In this document: one piece after another, positions 1 to 8,807 of the stretch
How positions within the stretch are numbered: the first letter of the stretch is position 1
Layout of the letters: every line of letters starts with the position of its first letter
Assembly: GCA_964235485.1 (NCBI GenBank)
Contig: CAXSAZ010000008.1
Span: 62,001 to 126,000, forward strand
Length of the DNA stretch: 64,000 bases
Reading direction: 5' to 3'
Origin: CAHJXG01 sp964235485
GTDB lineage: Bacteria; Pseudomonadota; Alphaproteobacteria; Acetobacterales; Acetobacteraceae
Translations under genes and position numbers: made by a program
The notes under the pieces: model-generated
The model's database searches: none
The model's input: only the letters and a program-made list of their open reading frames with translations
What the model was told of the DNA's origin: nothing

Positions 1-1
1 C

Positions 2-1282
2 GCGGCGCGGACTCACTTGATCCGGCGCAACCTCGTCGTGCTGAACCGGCTGCACCCTGGCTACGAGGCCCTGATCGCGGCCCACATCGCCGCCAACCCG
101 CTGGCGCCCGCCCGGCGCCGCATGGACGCCCTGCGCTGGGCCGCCGGGCGGTCCCGTGCGGGCGCGGTGATCCTGGTCACGCATGGCGGCGGCGGCGGCG
201 TGGACCGCATGGTGACGGAACGCGGCGCGGCGCACGCGGCGGCCGGGCTGCGTCCGGTCTTGCTGCGCCCGGGCGGGCCGGGGCGGGCCTGCCGGGTCGA
301 GACCTTGGACGCCGAGTATCCCAACCTGGCCTATGTCGTTCCGGGCGAACTGCCGGAGCTTGCACGATTGCTGCGTCCCGACCGGCCGCGCCACCTGGAA
401 TTGCATCACCTGCTGGGGCACGACCACGCGGTGCTCGGGCTGGGGCGCCTGCTCCGCTTGCCCGTCGATCTGTTCGTGCACGACTACGCATGGTTCTGCC
501 CGCGCATTGCGCTGGTCAGCACCGGCCGGCGCTATTGCGGGGAGCCCGACGTTGCGGGGTGCGAGGCCTGCGTCGCCGACCTCGGCAGCAAGCTGCAGGA
601 CGACATTAGGGTGCCCGCGCTCCTGGCGCGCTCGGCGGCCGATCTGGCGTCGGCCCGCCAGATCGTTGCCCCCTCGGCGGATGTGGCGGCACGCATCCGA
701 CGGCACTTTCCCGGCACGGCGCCCATCGTGCAGAGCTGGGAGGACGACGCCGCCCCGCCGACCGCGCCCATGCCGTCCGGCGCGGTCCGCCGGGTCTGCA
801 TCGTCGGGGCGATCGGGGTGGAAAAGGGCTACGAGGTCCTGCTGGCCTGCGCGCGGGACGCCCGGGCACGGTCGCTGCCCATCGAGTTCGTGGTCGTGGG
901 CTACACCGCCGACGATATACGGATGCTGGACGCCGGCCCGGTGTTCATCACCGGCGAGTATGACGAGGCGGACGCAACCGCCTTGGTCCGGGAACAGGCG
1001 GCGCATCTCGCCTTTCTGCCTTCGGTGTGGCCGGAAACCTGGTGCTTCGCGCTGAGCCGCGCCTGGGAGGCTGGGTTGGCGGTCGCGGCCTTCGACCTGG
1101 GCGCGCAGGCCGAGCGAATTCGCCGCACCGGCCGCGGCTGGCTGTTGCCGCTCGGCTTGCCAGCGCGGTCGGTGAACGATGCGTTGCTGAGTTTGCAACC
1201 GCCAGCCGTGCAACGGGTGTTTCGGCCCGGATCTTCACAACCACGGCTTGCACCCTCCTTCGCCTCATCGCTATCCTCTTGA
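2..1282 (+). CDS. glycosyltransferase, GT4-like (5' end outside window)
   Basis: The reading frame is open to the left edge, so the N-terminus lies outside the window; a TTG at 17 is the first possible start seen but is probably internal. About 420 residues are visible. The middle carries HDYAWFCPRI and a Cys-rich stretch (YCGEPDVAGCEAC), a pattern I associate with glycosyltransferases of Acetobacteraceae. The second half is a GT-B C-terminal domain: VCIVGAIGVEKGYEVLL, then FLPSVWPETWCFALSRAWEAG, the family-4-like segment containing the acidic donor-site residue. Likely transfers a sugar from a nucleotide donor onto a cell-surface glycan at the inner face of the membrane; donor and acceptor cannot be read. 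It is followed 50 bp later by a ChW-domain protein and another glycosyltransferase on the same strand. Confidence 0.8.
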   Translation, partial: AARTHLIRRNLVVLNRLHPGYEALIAAHIAANPLAPARRRMDALRWAAGRSRAGAVILVTHGGGGGVDRMVTERGAAHAAAGLRPVLLRPGGPGRACRVETLDAEYPNLAYVVPGELPELARLLRPDRPRHLELHHLLGHDHAVLGLGRLLRLPVDLFVHDYAWFCPRIALVSTGRRYCGEPDVAGCEACVADLGSKLQDDIRVPALLARSAADLASARQIVAPSADVAARIRRHFPGTAPIVQSWEDDAAPPTAPMPSGAVRRVCIVGAIGVEKGYEVLLACARDARARSLPIEFVVVGYTADDIRMLDAGPVFITGEYDEADATALVREQAAHLAFLPSVWPETWCFALSRAWEAGLAVAAFDLGAQAERIRRTGRGWLLPLGLPARSVNDALLSLQPPAVQRVFRPGSSQPRLAPSFASSLSS

Positions 1283-1332
1283 ACCCTGCGAATCCGCATT
1301 GCGCCGAACGGCGACGAGCATGAGAGAGAGCG

Positions 1333-2397
1333 ATGTCCAGCACTGCTGCATCCAAGATGATCACCGAACTCAAGGTGTCCGCGCATTTGATGACGCTGGA
1401 CGCCGGGTTGTTCTGCGTCTTCAACAGTCCTGGCGCACCGCCGCCTGACGCGGCGACCGGCCTGCCCGGCGTGCGGCTTTCGCCGGCGCCGGCGCCGGCC
1501 GGCACAGGTGGGACCGTGGACATCAGCGGCTTCAACGCCGGCGGCTGGCTGGGCGGCGGCAACGGGGCGGCCCTGGTCCGGGTGACGGGCGGCGCCGCGC
1601 CGGTGCTCGTGACGATCTACCAAGATCCATCTGGCCAGCAGGACGCCCCGAAGCTGCAGGTCATCCGTTTGGCCGAAGCGGACGCGGAAGGCCCGGTGGC
1701 GCCGGCGCGGCCTGCCGCCCCCGCGCCGGACCGCACGGAGCCGCCCGTGCAGGGCAAGGACATCGAGGTGGCCGCCCACATCTACGGGCGCGGCGATGTC
1801 GGCGGCCGGATCGGGCGCTGGATGGGCGAACGCGGCAGCAAACGCTGGATCGAGGGGTTCGGCCTGATGCCGAACGGCGGGGTGGCCGCGTCCGATATCG
1901 AGTATCAGGCAGTGCTGGGCCGCAACTGGCAGTCCCCCTGGTCGGATGGCGGGCAGTTCTGCGGCAGCCGCGGCATGTCGCTGCCCATCCTGGGGCTGCG
2001 CATCCGACTGAAGGGCGCTGCCGCCAAGACGCACAAGCTATCGGTTTCGGCTTCATTCGTGGACGGCACGGAAATCGGCCCCGTGTCGGACGGGGAAGCG
2101 TGCGAGGCGCCCAGCCTGTCTCCCTTGGAAGCCTTCCAGGTCATGCTGGAGCCGTTGAAGGCGGCGCAGGCCTCGCCTGACAGCCCAGCGCAGCCCGCGG
2201 CGGCGCCGAAGCGCGGCCAGGGCCGGGCCGCGGCGCCTGCCGCCCCCTCGCAAGTGCGGCAAAAGGCGCCGGACGCGCCGAAGAAAAATGGCGCTGCGAA
2301 GCCCGGTCGAAAGGCAGCGCCAGCCATCCCGGAGCCGGCAGCCATCCCGCCGAAGGCCGCCGCCAAGCGCACTCCGGCCATGACCCGCCGCCGCTGA
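1333..2397 (+). CDS. protein with ChW-like (hydrophobic-W) domain and basic Ala/Pro/Lys tail
   Basis: 354 residues, ATG start with a GAGAGAG ribosome-binding site just upstream. No signal peptide is obvious. The segment around residues 140-260 contains IEGFGLMP, then IEYQAVLGRNWQSPWSDGG and SRGMSLPILGLRIRL. This matches the pattern of the clostridial hydrophobic-W (ChW) repeat: aliphatic-x-Tyr, invariant Trp-Gln, small-residue G-x-x-G, then an alternating hydrophobic strand. The last ~90 residues are low complexity (Ala, Pro, Lys). Function unknown; ChW repeats are thought to be carbohydrate- or protein-binding modules on cell surfaces. It sits between two glycosyltransferases with 15 bp to the next start, so a role in glycan assembly or binding is plausible. 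The ChW match was made by eye and is the uncertain part. Confidence 0.65.
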   Translation: MSSTAASKMITELKVSAHLMTLDAGLFCVFNSPGAPPPDAATGLPGVRLSPAPAPAGTGGTVDISGFNAGGWLGGGNGAALVRVTGGAAPVLVTIYQDPSGQQDAPKLQVIRLAEADAEGPVAPARPAAPAPDRTEPPVQGKDIEVAAHIYGRGDVGGRIGRWMGERGSKRWIEGFGLMPNGGVAASDIEYQAVLGRNWQSPWSDGGQFCGSRGMSLPILGLRIRLKGAAAKTHKLSVSASFVDGTEIGPVSDGEACEAPSLSPLEAFQVMLEPLKAAQASPDSPAQPAAAPKRGQGRAAAPAAPSQVRQKAPDAPKKNGAAKPGRKAAPAIPEPAAIPPKAAAKRTPAMTRRR

Positions 2398-2412
2398 CCC
2401 ACACAGCCTACC

Positions 2413-3633
2413 TTGCGTTTCCTGTTCGTCCACCAGAACTTCCCTGGCCAGTTCCTGCACGTCCTCCGGCACCTGGCGGCCATGGGCGAGCATGAGCTGG
2501 TCTTCATCACCCAGGAGAACGCCAACTTCATCGCCGGCGTCCGCAAGGCGACCTACCGCGGACCCGGCGAACTCAATCCTTCCACCCACCGCGATGCTCA
2601 GGAGTTCGAGCACGCGGTGGCCCGCGCGCAGAGCGTCGCGCAGGTGGCGGCAAACCTCAAGGCGCTGGGCTTCCGGCCCGACGTCATCATCGGCCATCAC
2701 GGCTGGGGAGAGATGCTGAGCCTCGGCGATGTCTGGCCCGGTGTTCCGAGCTTGGGCTATTATGAATTCTACTACAATATCAGCGGCTTCGACGTTAACT
2801 TTGATCCCGAGTTTCAAACGCCCCCCGAGGGCCTGCCGCGGGTCCGCGCCAAGAACACGGTCAACCTGCTGGCGCTCGACAACCCCGGGCGCGGCATAAC
2901 CCCGACGCATTTCCAACGGTCCACCTACCCCGATTGGGCACAGAACCGGATCGACGTCCTGCCGGAAGGCGTCAACCTCGACATCTGCTGCCCGGCGCCC
3001 GACGCCGCGCAGACGGAGTTCCAACAAGGCCAACTCGTCGTGCCGCCCGGCGGAAAGCTCGTCACCTACGTCGCCCGCGACCTTGAACCCTATCGCGGCT
3101 TCCACGTCATGATGCGCGCCTTGCCCTCGCTGCTGCGGGCGCGGCCGGACGTGCAGGTTGCGCTGGTCGGCAGCGACGGCGTCAGCTACGGCGCGCGCTT
3201 GCCGGACAGCACGTGGCGGGAGCACATGCTGCGCGAAGTCGGCGCGTCGCTCGACCTGGACCGCGTGCATTTCTGCGGACGGATGGACTACGCCGACTAC
3301 GTGCGCCTGCTGCAGCGGTCGGACGCCCACGTTTATCTCACCTACCCGTTCGTGGCATCGTGGTCCCTGCGCGAGGCGCTCGCCACCGGCTGCGCCCTGG
3401 TTGTCAGCGACACCCAGCCCGTGCAGGAGTTCGTCAGCCACGGCCAGACGGGCCTGCTCACGCCCTTTCTCGACCCAGCCGGCCTATCATCGCGCGTCCA
3501 GGAAGTGCTTGAAGACACGGCGCTGGCCGCCCGGCTGCGGCGTGGCGCCCGGGCCTGGGCCGAGCGGCACCTGCGCATGGAGGACCACCTGCGCGGCTAC
3601 GCGCGTTTGATCGACGCGCTGGTCGCTCCGTAA
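2413..3633 (+). CDS. glycosyltransferase family 4 protein
   Basis: 406 residues. I chose the TTG start because FLFVHQNFPGQF immediately after it is the usual N-terminus of this group (GT-B, glycosyltransferase 4-like N-terminal domain). The N-terminal domain has PDVIIGHHGWGEM near residue 95. The C-terminal domain has LVTYVARDLEPYRGFHVMMRALP (around 218) and SWSLREALATGCALVVSDT (around 316), the donor-binding E-x7-E-like region. Expected to be a cytoplasmic retaining transferase using a nucleotide sugar. It follows the ChW-like gene by 15 bp and probably shares its transcript. Acceptor unknown. Confidence 0.85.
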   Translation: MRFLFVHQNFPGQFLHVLRHLAAMGEHELVFITQENANFIAGVRKATYRGPGELNPSTHRDAQEFEHAVARAQSVAQVAANLKALGFRPDVIIGHHGWGEMLSLGDVWPGVPSLGYYEFYYNISGFDVNFDPEFQTPPEGLPRVRAKNTVNLLALDNPGRGITPTHFQRSTYPDWAQNRIDVLPEGVNLDICCPAPDAAQTEFQQGQLVVPPGGKLVTYVARDLEPYRGFHVMMRALPSLLRARPDVQVALVGSDGVSYGARLPDSTWREHMLREVGASLDLDRVHFCGRMDYADYVRLLQRSDAHVYLTYPFVASWSLREALATGCALVVSDTQPVQEFVSHGQTGLLTPFLDPAGLSSRVQEVLEDTALAARLRRGARAWAERHLRMEDHLRGYARLIDALVAP

Positions 3634-3694
3634 GGGCAGCCGTTTGTGCTTTCGGGCGCGCTGGGGCACCATCAGCACGACGGGAGAACGCAGC

Positions 3695-4105
3695 ATGGTC
3701 GAGAACATCAGCCCAACGCAGGTCTGGGACGCGCTCCGCACCGATCCGGACGCTCAGGTCGTGGATGTCCGCACGGATGCCGAGTGGGCCTATGTCGGCC
3801 TGCCGGACCTTTCGGCGGCCGGCAAGCAGCCGGTGCTGATTCCTTGGCAGCTTTTTCCGTCGATGCAGGTCAATGCAGGCTTCGTCGATCATATGAAGCA
3901 GGCCGGGCTGACGCCGGACCACAAGATCTACTTCCTGTGCCGCAGCGGCGTCCGCAGCCTCGCCGCGGCGCGGGCGGCGCAGGCGGCCGGCTTTCCCCAC
4001 GCCTACAACATCGCGGACGGCTTCGAGGGGCCGCCGGACGAGGACGGCCACCGCGGCACCGTCGCCGGCTGGAAGGCGGAAGCGCTGCCCTGGCAGCAGC
4101 GGTAG
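3695..4105 (+). CDS. rhodanese-like sulfurtransferase domain protein
   Basis: 136 residues from ATG 3695, which has GGGAG about 10 bases upstream; longer in-frame starts lack this. Single rhodanese domain: VVDVRTDAEWAYVG at 22-35 is the entry motif and LCRSGVRS holds the catalytic Cys82, six-residue loop included (C-R-S-G-V-R). It should carry a persulfide on Cys82 and pass sulfur to cyanide or a protein acceptor in the cytosol. The true acceptor cannot be inferred from the neighbourhood. The gene converges with the DUF2272 lipoprotein gene, with only 3 bp between the stops. Confidence 0.88.
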   Translation: MVENISPTQVWDALRTDPDAQVVDVRTDAEWAYVGLPDLSAAGKQPVLIPWQLFPSMQVNAGFVDHMKQAGLTPDHKIYFLCRSGVRSLAAARAAQAAGFPHAYNIADGFEGPPDEDGHRGTVAGWKAEALPWQQR

Positions 4106-4108
4106 CGG

Positions 4109-4918
4109 CTACTCGTCATACAGCACGCGCAACACGACGAACCAGTCATACCGCGGATCGACCACGCGGCCGTCCGCGTCGGACAGCACACCGGCGGAGG
4201 TCGTCGGCACATGCTTCATCGTGACGCCGCCGTCGATGTTGCCGCCGACCGTCGTGAGCTGGCCGGGCGCGGCGACCGTCACGATGTCGCAGTGCCCGAA
4301 GAACCGCGCCCCGGATAAGTCCTCGAACCTCATGCGCCGCGTGCGGTTCCGGGCGACGCAGATCAGGTCGCCGGGTTGCGGGGCATAGGCTTCGGGACGC
4401 TCCGCGCGCAGCACGCCGGTGCCCTGCACGGCCGCGTTGATGTAGTCGGCGTGCATCGGCGAGTAAGGGAACCGCTGCCCAGCCCCGGCGACGCGCATGA
4501 CGTAGGACACGAACGCCGCCGACCAGGCCGGGGCATCGCCTTGGTAAAGCTGCCCGAACTCGTCATACTTGCTCGTCCAGCCGCTTTCCCGCGACCCGGC
4601 ATCCTGGCCGAGCCACCAGTACTCGCCCACGCGCTGCCACAAGCCCGGCTGCTTGTCCGGACGCAGGTTGCGGGGCATGGGATGGCTGTCGTCCGGCGGG
4701 TCGTCGTTCACCAAGGCGCCGAACCCGCGCCATTCCCGCAACGCGATGCCGATTGCGTTCGCCCGGGAAAACGGCTCGAACGGCCGCCTGGCGAAGTCGG
4801 CGACGTGCTGGTCAAGCAGCGCGGCAGGGCGCGCGCCGGCTGCAACCGGCACGGAAGGCGCCGGGCGCGTCGCGCAGGCGGCCAGCACGAGCGGGATCAA
4901 CAAGCCGCGCAGAACCAT
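4109..4918 (-). CDS. DUF2272 family lipoprotein
   Basis: 269 residues from ATG 4918; a TTG 36 bases upstream would add 12 residues. A short hydrophobic signal ends in the lipobox LVLAAC, so Cys15 should be lipidated after signal peptidase II cleavage. The body (GDAPAWSAAFVSYVMRVAG near 130; YAPQPGDLICVAR near 190; GHCDIVTVAAPG near 220) matches the DUF2272 pattern, whose Cys/His layout resembles NlpC/P60 or CHAP-like amidases, although the strict catalytic Cys is not evident here. A role in envelope or peptidoglycan processing is inference. Transcribed toward the rhodanese gene. Confidence 0.78.
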   Translation of the reverse strand: MVLRGLLIPLVLAACATRPAPSVPVAAGARPAALLDQHVADFARRPFEPFSRANAIGIALREWRGFGALVNDDPPDDSHPMPRNLRPDKQPGLWQRVGEYWWLGQDAGSRESGWTSKYDEFGQLYQGDAPAWSAAFVSYVMRVAGAGQRFPYSPMHADYINAAVQGTGVLRAERPEAYAPQPGDLICVARNRTRRMRFEDLSGARFFGHCDIVTVAAPGQLTTVGGNIDGGVTMKHVPTTSAGVLSDADGRVVDPRYDWFVVLRVLYDE

Positions 4919-4993
4919 GCGCGGCTTAATGGCATGGTTTTGCAACAATTTCAACTGCTGCGATCAATGCGGCGCAGCGCAGGGGTGCGACTG

Positions 4994-6106
4994 CTATGCC
5001 CGGTCCCGGAACATCGCCTGCAGCCCCTCTGCCGTCGCCTCGCACCGTCCGCGTTCGGTGATCAGCCCGGTCAGCAGGCGGGCCGGGGTCACGTCGAACG
5101 CCGGGTTCGCGGCCGGGCTGCTGGTCGGCGTGACCCGGACGGTGGCGGGGCGGCCGTCCGTTCCGCGCCCGGTCACGGTTGTGACCTCCGTGGCGTCGCG
5201 CTCCTCAATGGGGATCTCGCGCACGCCGTCCGAAACGGTCCAGTCGATGGTGCTGGACGGGACCGCCACCCAGAACGGCACCTTGTTGTCGTGGGCGGCC
5301 AGCGCCTTCAGATAGGTGCCGATCTTGTTGGCCGCGTCCCCCGTCCGCGTGACCCGGTCGGCGCCCACGATGGCCAGGTCCACCCGCCCATGCTGCATCA
5401 GGTGGCCGCCGGCATTGTCGGAGATCACGGTATGCGGCACGCCGTGCTTGCCCAGTTCCCAGGCGGTCAGCGCCGCACCCTGGTTGCGCGGCCGGGTCTC
5501 GTCCACCCAGACGTGCACCGGCAGACCGGCATTGTGCGCCATGTAGATGGGCGCCAGCGCCGTGCCCCAATCCACCGTCGCCAGCCAGCCCGCGTTGCAA
5601 TGCGTCAGGATATTGACCGGCTCGCTTGCCTGCGATCCCGATGCGGCCTTCGCCTCCGCCGCCTGCTGGATCAGCGGCAGGCCGTGCCGCCCGATGGCGG
5701 CGTTCTGCTCCACGTCCTCCTCGGCGATGGCGGCGGCCTCCGCATAAGCGGCGGCGACGCGCTGCCCGGCGACCGTGTTGCGCAGCCGGGTCAACATGCG
5801 GTCGAGCGCCCAGCGCAGGTTGACCGCCGTGGGCCGCGTGCCCGCAAGCTGCGCCGCTGCCCGCTCCATGGCGTCCGTGCTGGGGTCGTCGCGCAGGGCC
5901 AAGGCCAGGCCGTATGCCGCGACCACCCCGATCAGCGGCGCCCCGCGGATCTGCATACTGGTGATGGCATGGGCAGCCTGGCGCAGCGTGGTGAGGCGCA
6001 GGAAGTCCAGGGACCAGGGCAGCTTGGTTTGGTCGATGACGCGGACCGACCACCGGTCGCCCTCGTCCACCCAAACGGCGCGGTAGGGAGTGCCGTCGAT
6101 CTTCAT
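4994..6106 (-). CDS. mtnA: S-methyl-5-thioribose-1-phosphate isomerase
   Basis: 370 residues, normal length. Converts 5-methylthioribose-1-phosphate to 5-methylthioribulose-1-phosphate in the methionine salvage pathway. The family motifs are all present: RGAPLIG at 54-60, NILTHCNAG with catalytic Cys170, WVDETRPRNQGA at 200-211 and IVGADR with catalytic Asp250. The ATG at 6106 has AGGAT six bases upstream. No other methionine-salvage gene (mtnB, mtnC, mtnD, mtnP) is seen in the window, so the rest of the pathway must be elsewhere. The upstream gene on the same strand is UPF0262, 21 bp away. Confidence 0.95.
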   Translation of the reverse strand: MKIDGTPYRAVWVDEGDRWSVRVIDQTKLPWSLDFLRLTTLRQAAHAITSMQIRGAPLIGVVAAYGLALALRDDPSTDAMERAAAQLAGTRPTAVNLRWALDRMLTRLRNTVAGQRVAAAYAEAAAIAEEDVEQNAAIGRHGLPLIQQAAEAKAASGSQASEPVNILTHCNAGWLATVDWGTALAPIYMAHNAGLPVHVWVDETRPRNQGAALTAWELGKHGVPHTVISDNAGGHLMQHGRVDLAIVGADRVTRTGDAANKIGTYLKALAAHDNKVPFWVAVPSSTIDWTVSDGVREIPIEERDATEVTTVTGRGTDGRPATVRVTPTSSPAANPAFDVTPARLLTGLITERGRCEATAEGLQAMFRDRA

Positions 6107-6127
6107 GTGCGATCCTAGATGCGTCCG

Positions 6128-6634
6128 CTAGATGCGTTGATGCAGCACGCAGACCAGGGTGAACAGCCGCCGCGCCGTTTCGTGGTCGATGCTGGCCTTG
6201 CCGTCCAGCCGTTCCCGCAACAGGGCCGCGCCCTCGTTGTGCAGGCCGCGGCGGCCCATGTCGATGGCCTGGATGCGCTCCCCACGGCCTTCCTCCACCG
6301 CCAGCATGTGGCTGTCCACCAGGAGTTGGTAGTCCTTGATCAGCCCGCGGAACGGGCCGAGCGCGAGCACCAGCATCTGCAGCGGCTCGTCGGCGGCGTC
6401 CCGCACGTCGAACACCAGCCGCCCTTCCTGCACGGAAAGGTGCAGCACGTAGGGACCCGGCGCCGCCGCCCGCTCGGACGTGCCGCAGAGCCGGAACTGG
6501 TTCTCGAACTCCAGGTCGGCGACTGCCTGCGCGCGGTCGGCATCCAGCAGCGGGTTGAGCCGCGTCAGCGCCTCTCCTGCCAGGACGACGCGGTGGAGGC
6601 CTTTGGGGTGGACCGGGGCCGGGTCCCCGCTCAC
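6128..6634 (-). CDS. UPF0262 family protein
   Basis: 168 residues from a GTG start whose last two bases form part of the TGA stop of the DUF983 gene (GTGA overlap), so the two are translationally coupled. The C-terminal half has the family signature: LIKDYQLLVDSHMLA, IQAIDMGRRGLHNEGA and DHETARRLFTLVCVL. UPF0262 proteins are small cytosolic proteins found almost only in alphaproteobacteria; no function is known to me. Its position between DUF983 and mtnA suggests cotranscription but gives no functional clue. Confidence 0.85.
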   Translation of the reverse strand: MSGDPAPVHPKGLHRVVLAGEALTRLNPLLDADRAQAVADLEFENQFRLCGTSERAAAPGPYVLHLSVQEGRLVFDVRDAADEPLQMLVLALGPFRGLIKDYQLLVDSHMLAVEEGRGERIQAIDMGRRGLHNEGAALLRERLDGKASIDHETARRLFTLVCVLHQRI

Positions 6635-7056
6635 TCGTCGTCCGACTTGGCCATGCCCAGCTTCAGCATCAGCCCGAGCGTCGCCCCCTTGACCGGTCGC
6701 AGCAAGGCCAGCGTCAGGACCAGGCTGACGGGCAGCCAAATCACCGCCTGCACCCAAAGGTCCGGCTTGAAGGCGCCGTCCAGCCAGAACATGAGGCCCA
6801 CGATGATGTGGCCCACGATGAAGATGGTGAAGTAGGGCGGCGCGTCGTCGGCCCGGAAGCGGCCCAGCGGGGCGCTGCACGCCACGCAGGCCGGCACCAC
6901 TTTCAGGTAGCCCTCGAAGCAATGGGTTTGCCCGCACGCCGGGCAGCGCCCGATCAAGCCGCGTCCCATGGCGGTGAACAGCGGCGGCACGGGCCAGGGC
7001 GGCGCGGATGGGGTGCGATCCGGCTGCCAGCGGACGGGCGGTGTCTGGTCGGGCAC
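6631..7056 (-). CDS. DUF983 family zinc-ribbon membrane protein
   Basis: 141 residues from GTG 7056, chosen because AGAGG lies six bases upstream and the resulting N-terminus has the usual family length; an ATG 48 bases further out has no ribosome-binding site. A CxxC...CxxC zinc-ribbon (GRCPACGQTHCFEG, then PACVACSAPL) is followed by two membrane segments (YFTIFIVGHIIVGLMFWL; WVQAVIWLPVSLVLTLALL) and a basic tail. Some DUF983 proteins lie near cytochrome oxidase assembly genes, but nothing here supports that. Its 3' end overlaps the start of the UPF0262 gene by four bases. Confidence 0.82.
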   Translation of the reverse strand: MPDQTPPVRWQPDRTPSAPPWPVPPLFTAMGRGLIGRCPACGQTHCFEGYLKVVPACVACSAPLGRFRADDAPPYFTIFIVGHIIVGLMFWLDGAFKPDLWVQAVIWLPVSLVLTLALLRPVKGATLGLMLKLGMAKSDDE

Positions 7057-7296
7057 GACGGGCCTCTTGCGCCGGAGTGGAATTTGCAAGCTTGATCGCG
7101 GCATTCGCCGGGTCAAGGAACAGATTACGCCAAGCAGGCTTGGGATCAACCCAAACTCCGCGCCGCGCCGGACTGCATCTGACCTTGGCAGAAGGCTGGG
7201 TCCCTCTTGTGTCCCGTGTTGCCGAGCTGGCCCGGCGACATTATGACCCCACCCCACCAGCGCCCCGCCACATGCAAGCATCCAGGAAGCCGCGCC

Positions 7297-8796
7297 ATGC
7301 AGACGCACGATGTCCGCGTCCACCCGTCCAAGTCCAAGCTGGCGCGGGAGGAGCAGTTGGCGTGGAAGATCGCCGCCGTCGCCGCCGACCCGGTTGCCGT
7401 GCCGGAGGAGACCGCGGAGATGATCGCGAACCGGGTCATCGACAACGCCGCGGTCGCCATCGCCAGCGTCAACCGCCATTCCTGCACCAGCGCCCGCGAC
7501 ATGGCGCTGGGGCACAAGCGGGAAGGCGGCGCCACCGTGTTCGGGATGACGGACGGCGTGCGGGTCAGCCCCGAATGGGCGGCCTGGGCCAACGGCACCG
7601 CGGTGCGCGAACTCGACATGCACGACACCTTCCTCGCCGCCGACTACAGCCACCCCGGCGACAACATCCCGCCGATCCTGGCCGTCGCGCAAACCTGCGG
7701 CAAATCCGGCGCCGACCTGCTGCGCGGCCTCGCCACCGGGTATGAGGTCCAGATCAACCTGGTGCGCGCCATCTGCCTGCACGAGCACAAGATCGACCAC
7801 ATCGCCCACCTGTGCCCGGCCCAGGCCGCCGGCATCGGCACGCTGCTCGGGCTGGACCCTGCCACCATCTACCAGGCGGTCCAGCAGGCCGCGCATGTCA
7901 GCTTCACCACAAGGCAAAGCCGCAAGGGCGAGATCAGCTCCTGGAAGGCCTACGCGCCGTCCCATGCAGGCAAGCTCGCGGTGGAAGCGGTGGACCGGGC
8001 CATGCGCGGGGAGGGCGCGCCCTCCCCGATCTACGAGGGCGAGGACAGCGTGATCGCCTGGATGCTGAACGGCCCGGAGGCGCATTACCAAGTGCCGCTG
8101 CCCGGCCCGGGCGAGGCCAAGCGCGCGATCATGGACAGCTACACCAAGCAGCACTCGGCGGAGTACCAAAGCCAGGCGCTGATCGACCTCGCCTTCCGCA
8201 TGGGCAAGCGGGTGACGGACTGGGACGCGATCAAGGAAGTGGTGATCGAGACCAGCCACCACACGCATTACGTCATCGGCACCGGGGCGAACGACCCGCA
8301 GAAAATGGACCCGAAGGCGTCACGGGAAACGCTGGACCATTCGATCATGTTCATCGTCGCGGTCGCGCTGCAGGACGGCGAGTGGCACCACGTCCGCTCT
8401 TACGCGCCGGAGCGGGCGCAGCGGCCGGACACCGTGGCCTTGTGGCACAAGGTCCGCACCGTCGAGGACCCGAAGTGGACCGAGCGCTACCACGCGCGCC
8501 GCCACGAGGACCTGGCCTTCGGCGGCCGGATCGAAATCCGGATGCAGGACGGCAGCGTGATCTCCGACGAGATGGCGGTCGCCAACGCGCACCCGAATGG
8601 TGCCACGCCCTGGACGCGCCCGGATTACGTGCGCAAGTTCCGCATCATGACCGAGGGGCTGATCACGCCCGCCGAGGCCGACCGCTTCCTGCAAGCCTGC
8701 GAGGAGCTGCCGGGCCTGCCCGCCGGCGCGCTGCACCGTCTCAACGTTGCCATGCCCGAGGGCACGGTCCAGGCCGGCAAGCCCGGGATTTTCTAG
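7297..8796 (+). CDS. prpD: 2-methylcitrate dehydratase (MmgE/PrpD family)
   Basis: 499 residues from ATG 7297, with AGGAAG seven bases upstream. Dehydrates 2-methylcitrate to cis-2-methylaconitate in the methylcitrate cycle for propionate. Typical PrpD features: NRVIDNAAVAIASVNRHS near 45, VRELDMHDTFLAADYSHPGDN near 105 and the conserved ISSWKAYAPSHAGK near 215. Downstream, prpC starts 11 bp after the stop, forming a prpDC operon; prpB and a prpR/pccR-type regulator are not in the window. A single TTTGCAAG at 7083-7090 in the upstream gap resembles half of the motif reported for PccR/RamB-type regulators, but one copy is weak evidence. Confidence 0.93.
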   Translation: MQTHDVRVHPSKSKLAREEQLAWKIAAVAADPVAVPEETAEMIANRVIDNAAVAIASVNRHSCTSARDMALGHKREGGATVFGMTDGVRVSPEWAAWANGTAVRELDMHDTFLAADYSHPGDNIPPILAVAQTCGKSGADLLRGLATGYEVQINLVRAICLHEHKIDHIAHLCPAQAAGIGTLLGLDPATIYQAVQQAAHVSFTTRQSRKGEISSWKAYAPSHAGKLAVEAVDRAMRGEGAPSPIYEGEDSVIAWMLNGPEAHYQVPLPGPGEAKRAIMDSYTKQHSAEYQSQALIDLAFRMGKRVTDWDAIKEVVIETSHHTHYVIGTGANDPQKMDPKASRETLDHSIMFIVAVALQDGEWHHVRSYAPERAQRPDTVALWHKVRTVEDPKWTERYHARRHEDLAFGGRIEIRMQDGSVISDEMAVANAHPNGATPWTRPDYVRKFRIMTEGLITPAEADRFLQACEELPGLPAGALHRLNVAMPEGTVQAGKPGIF

Positions 8797-8807
8797 GAAG
8801 GCGAGAA

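Noticed and set aside
7083..7090. TTTGCAAG as a functional regulator site for prpDC
   Set aside because: Single imperfect copy; noted only in the prpD entry.
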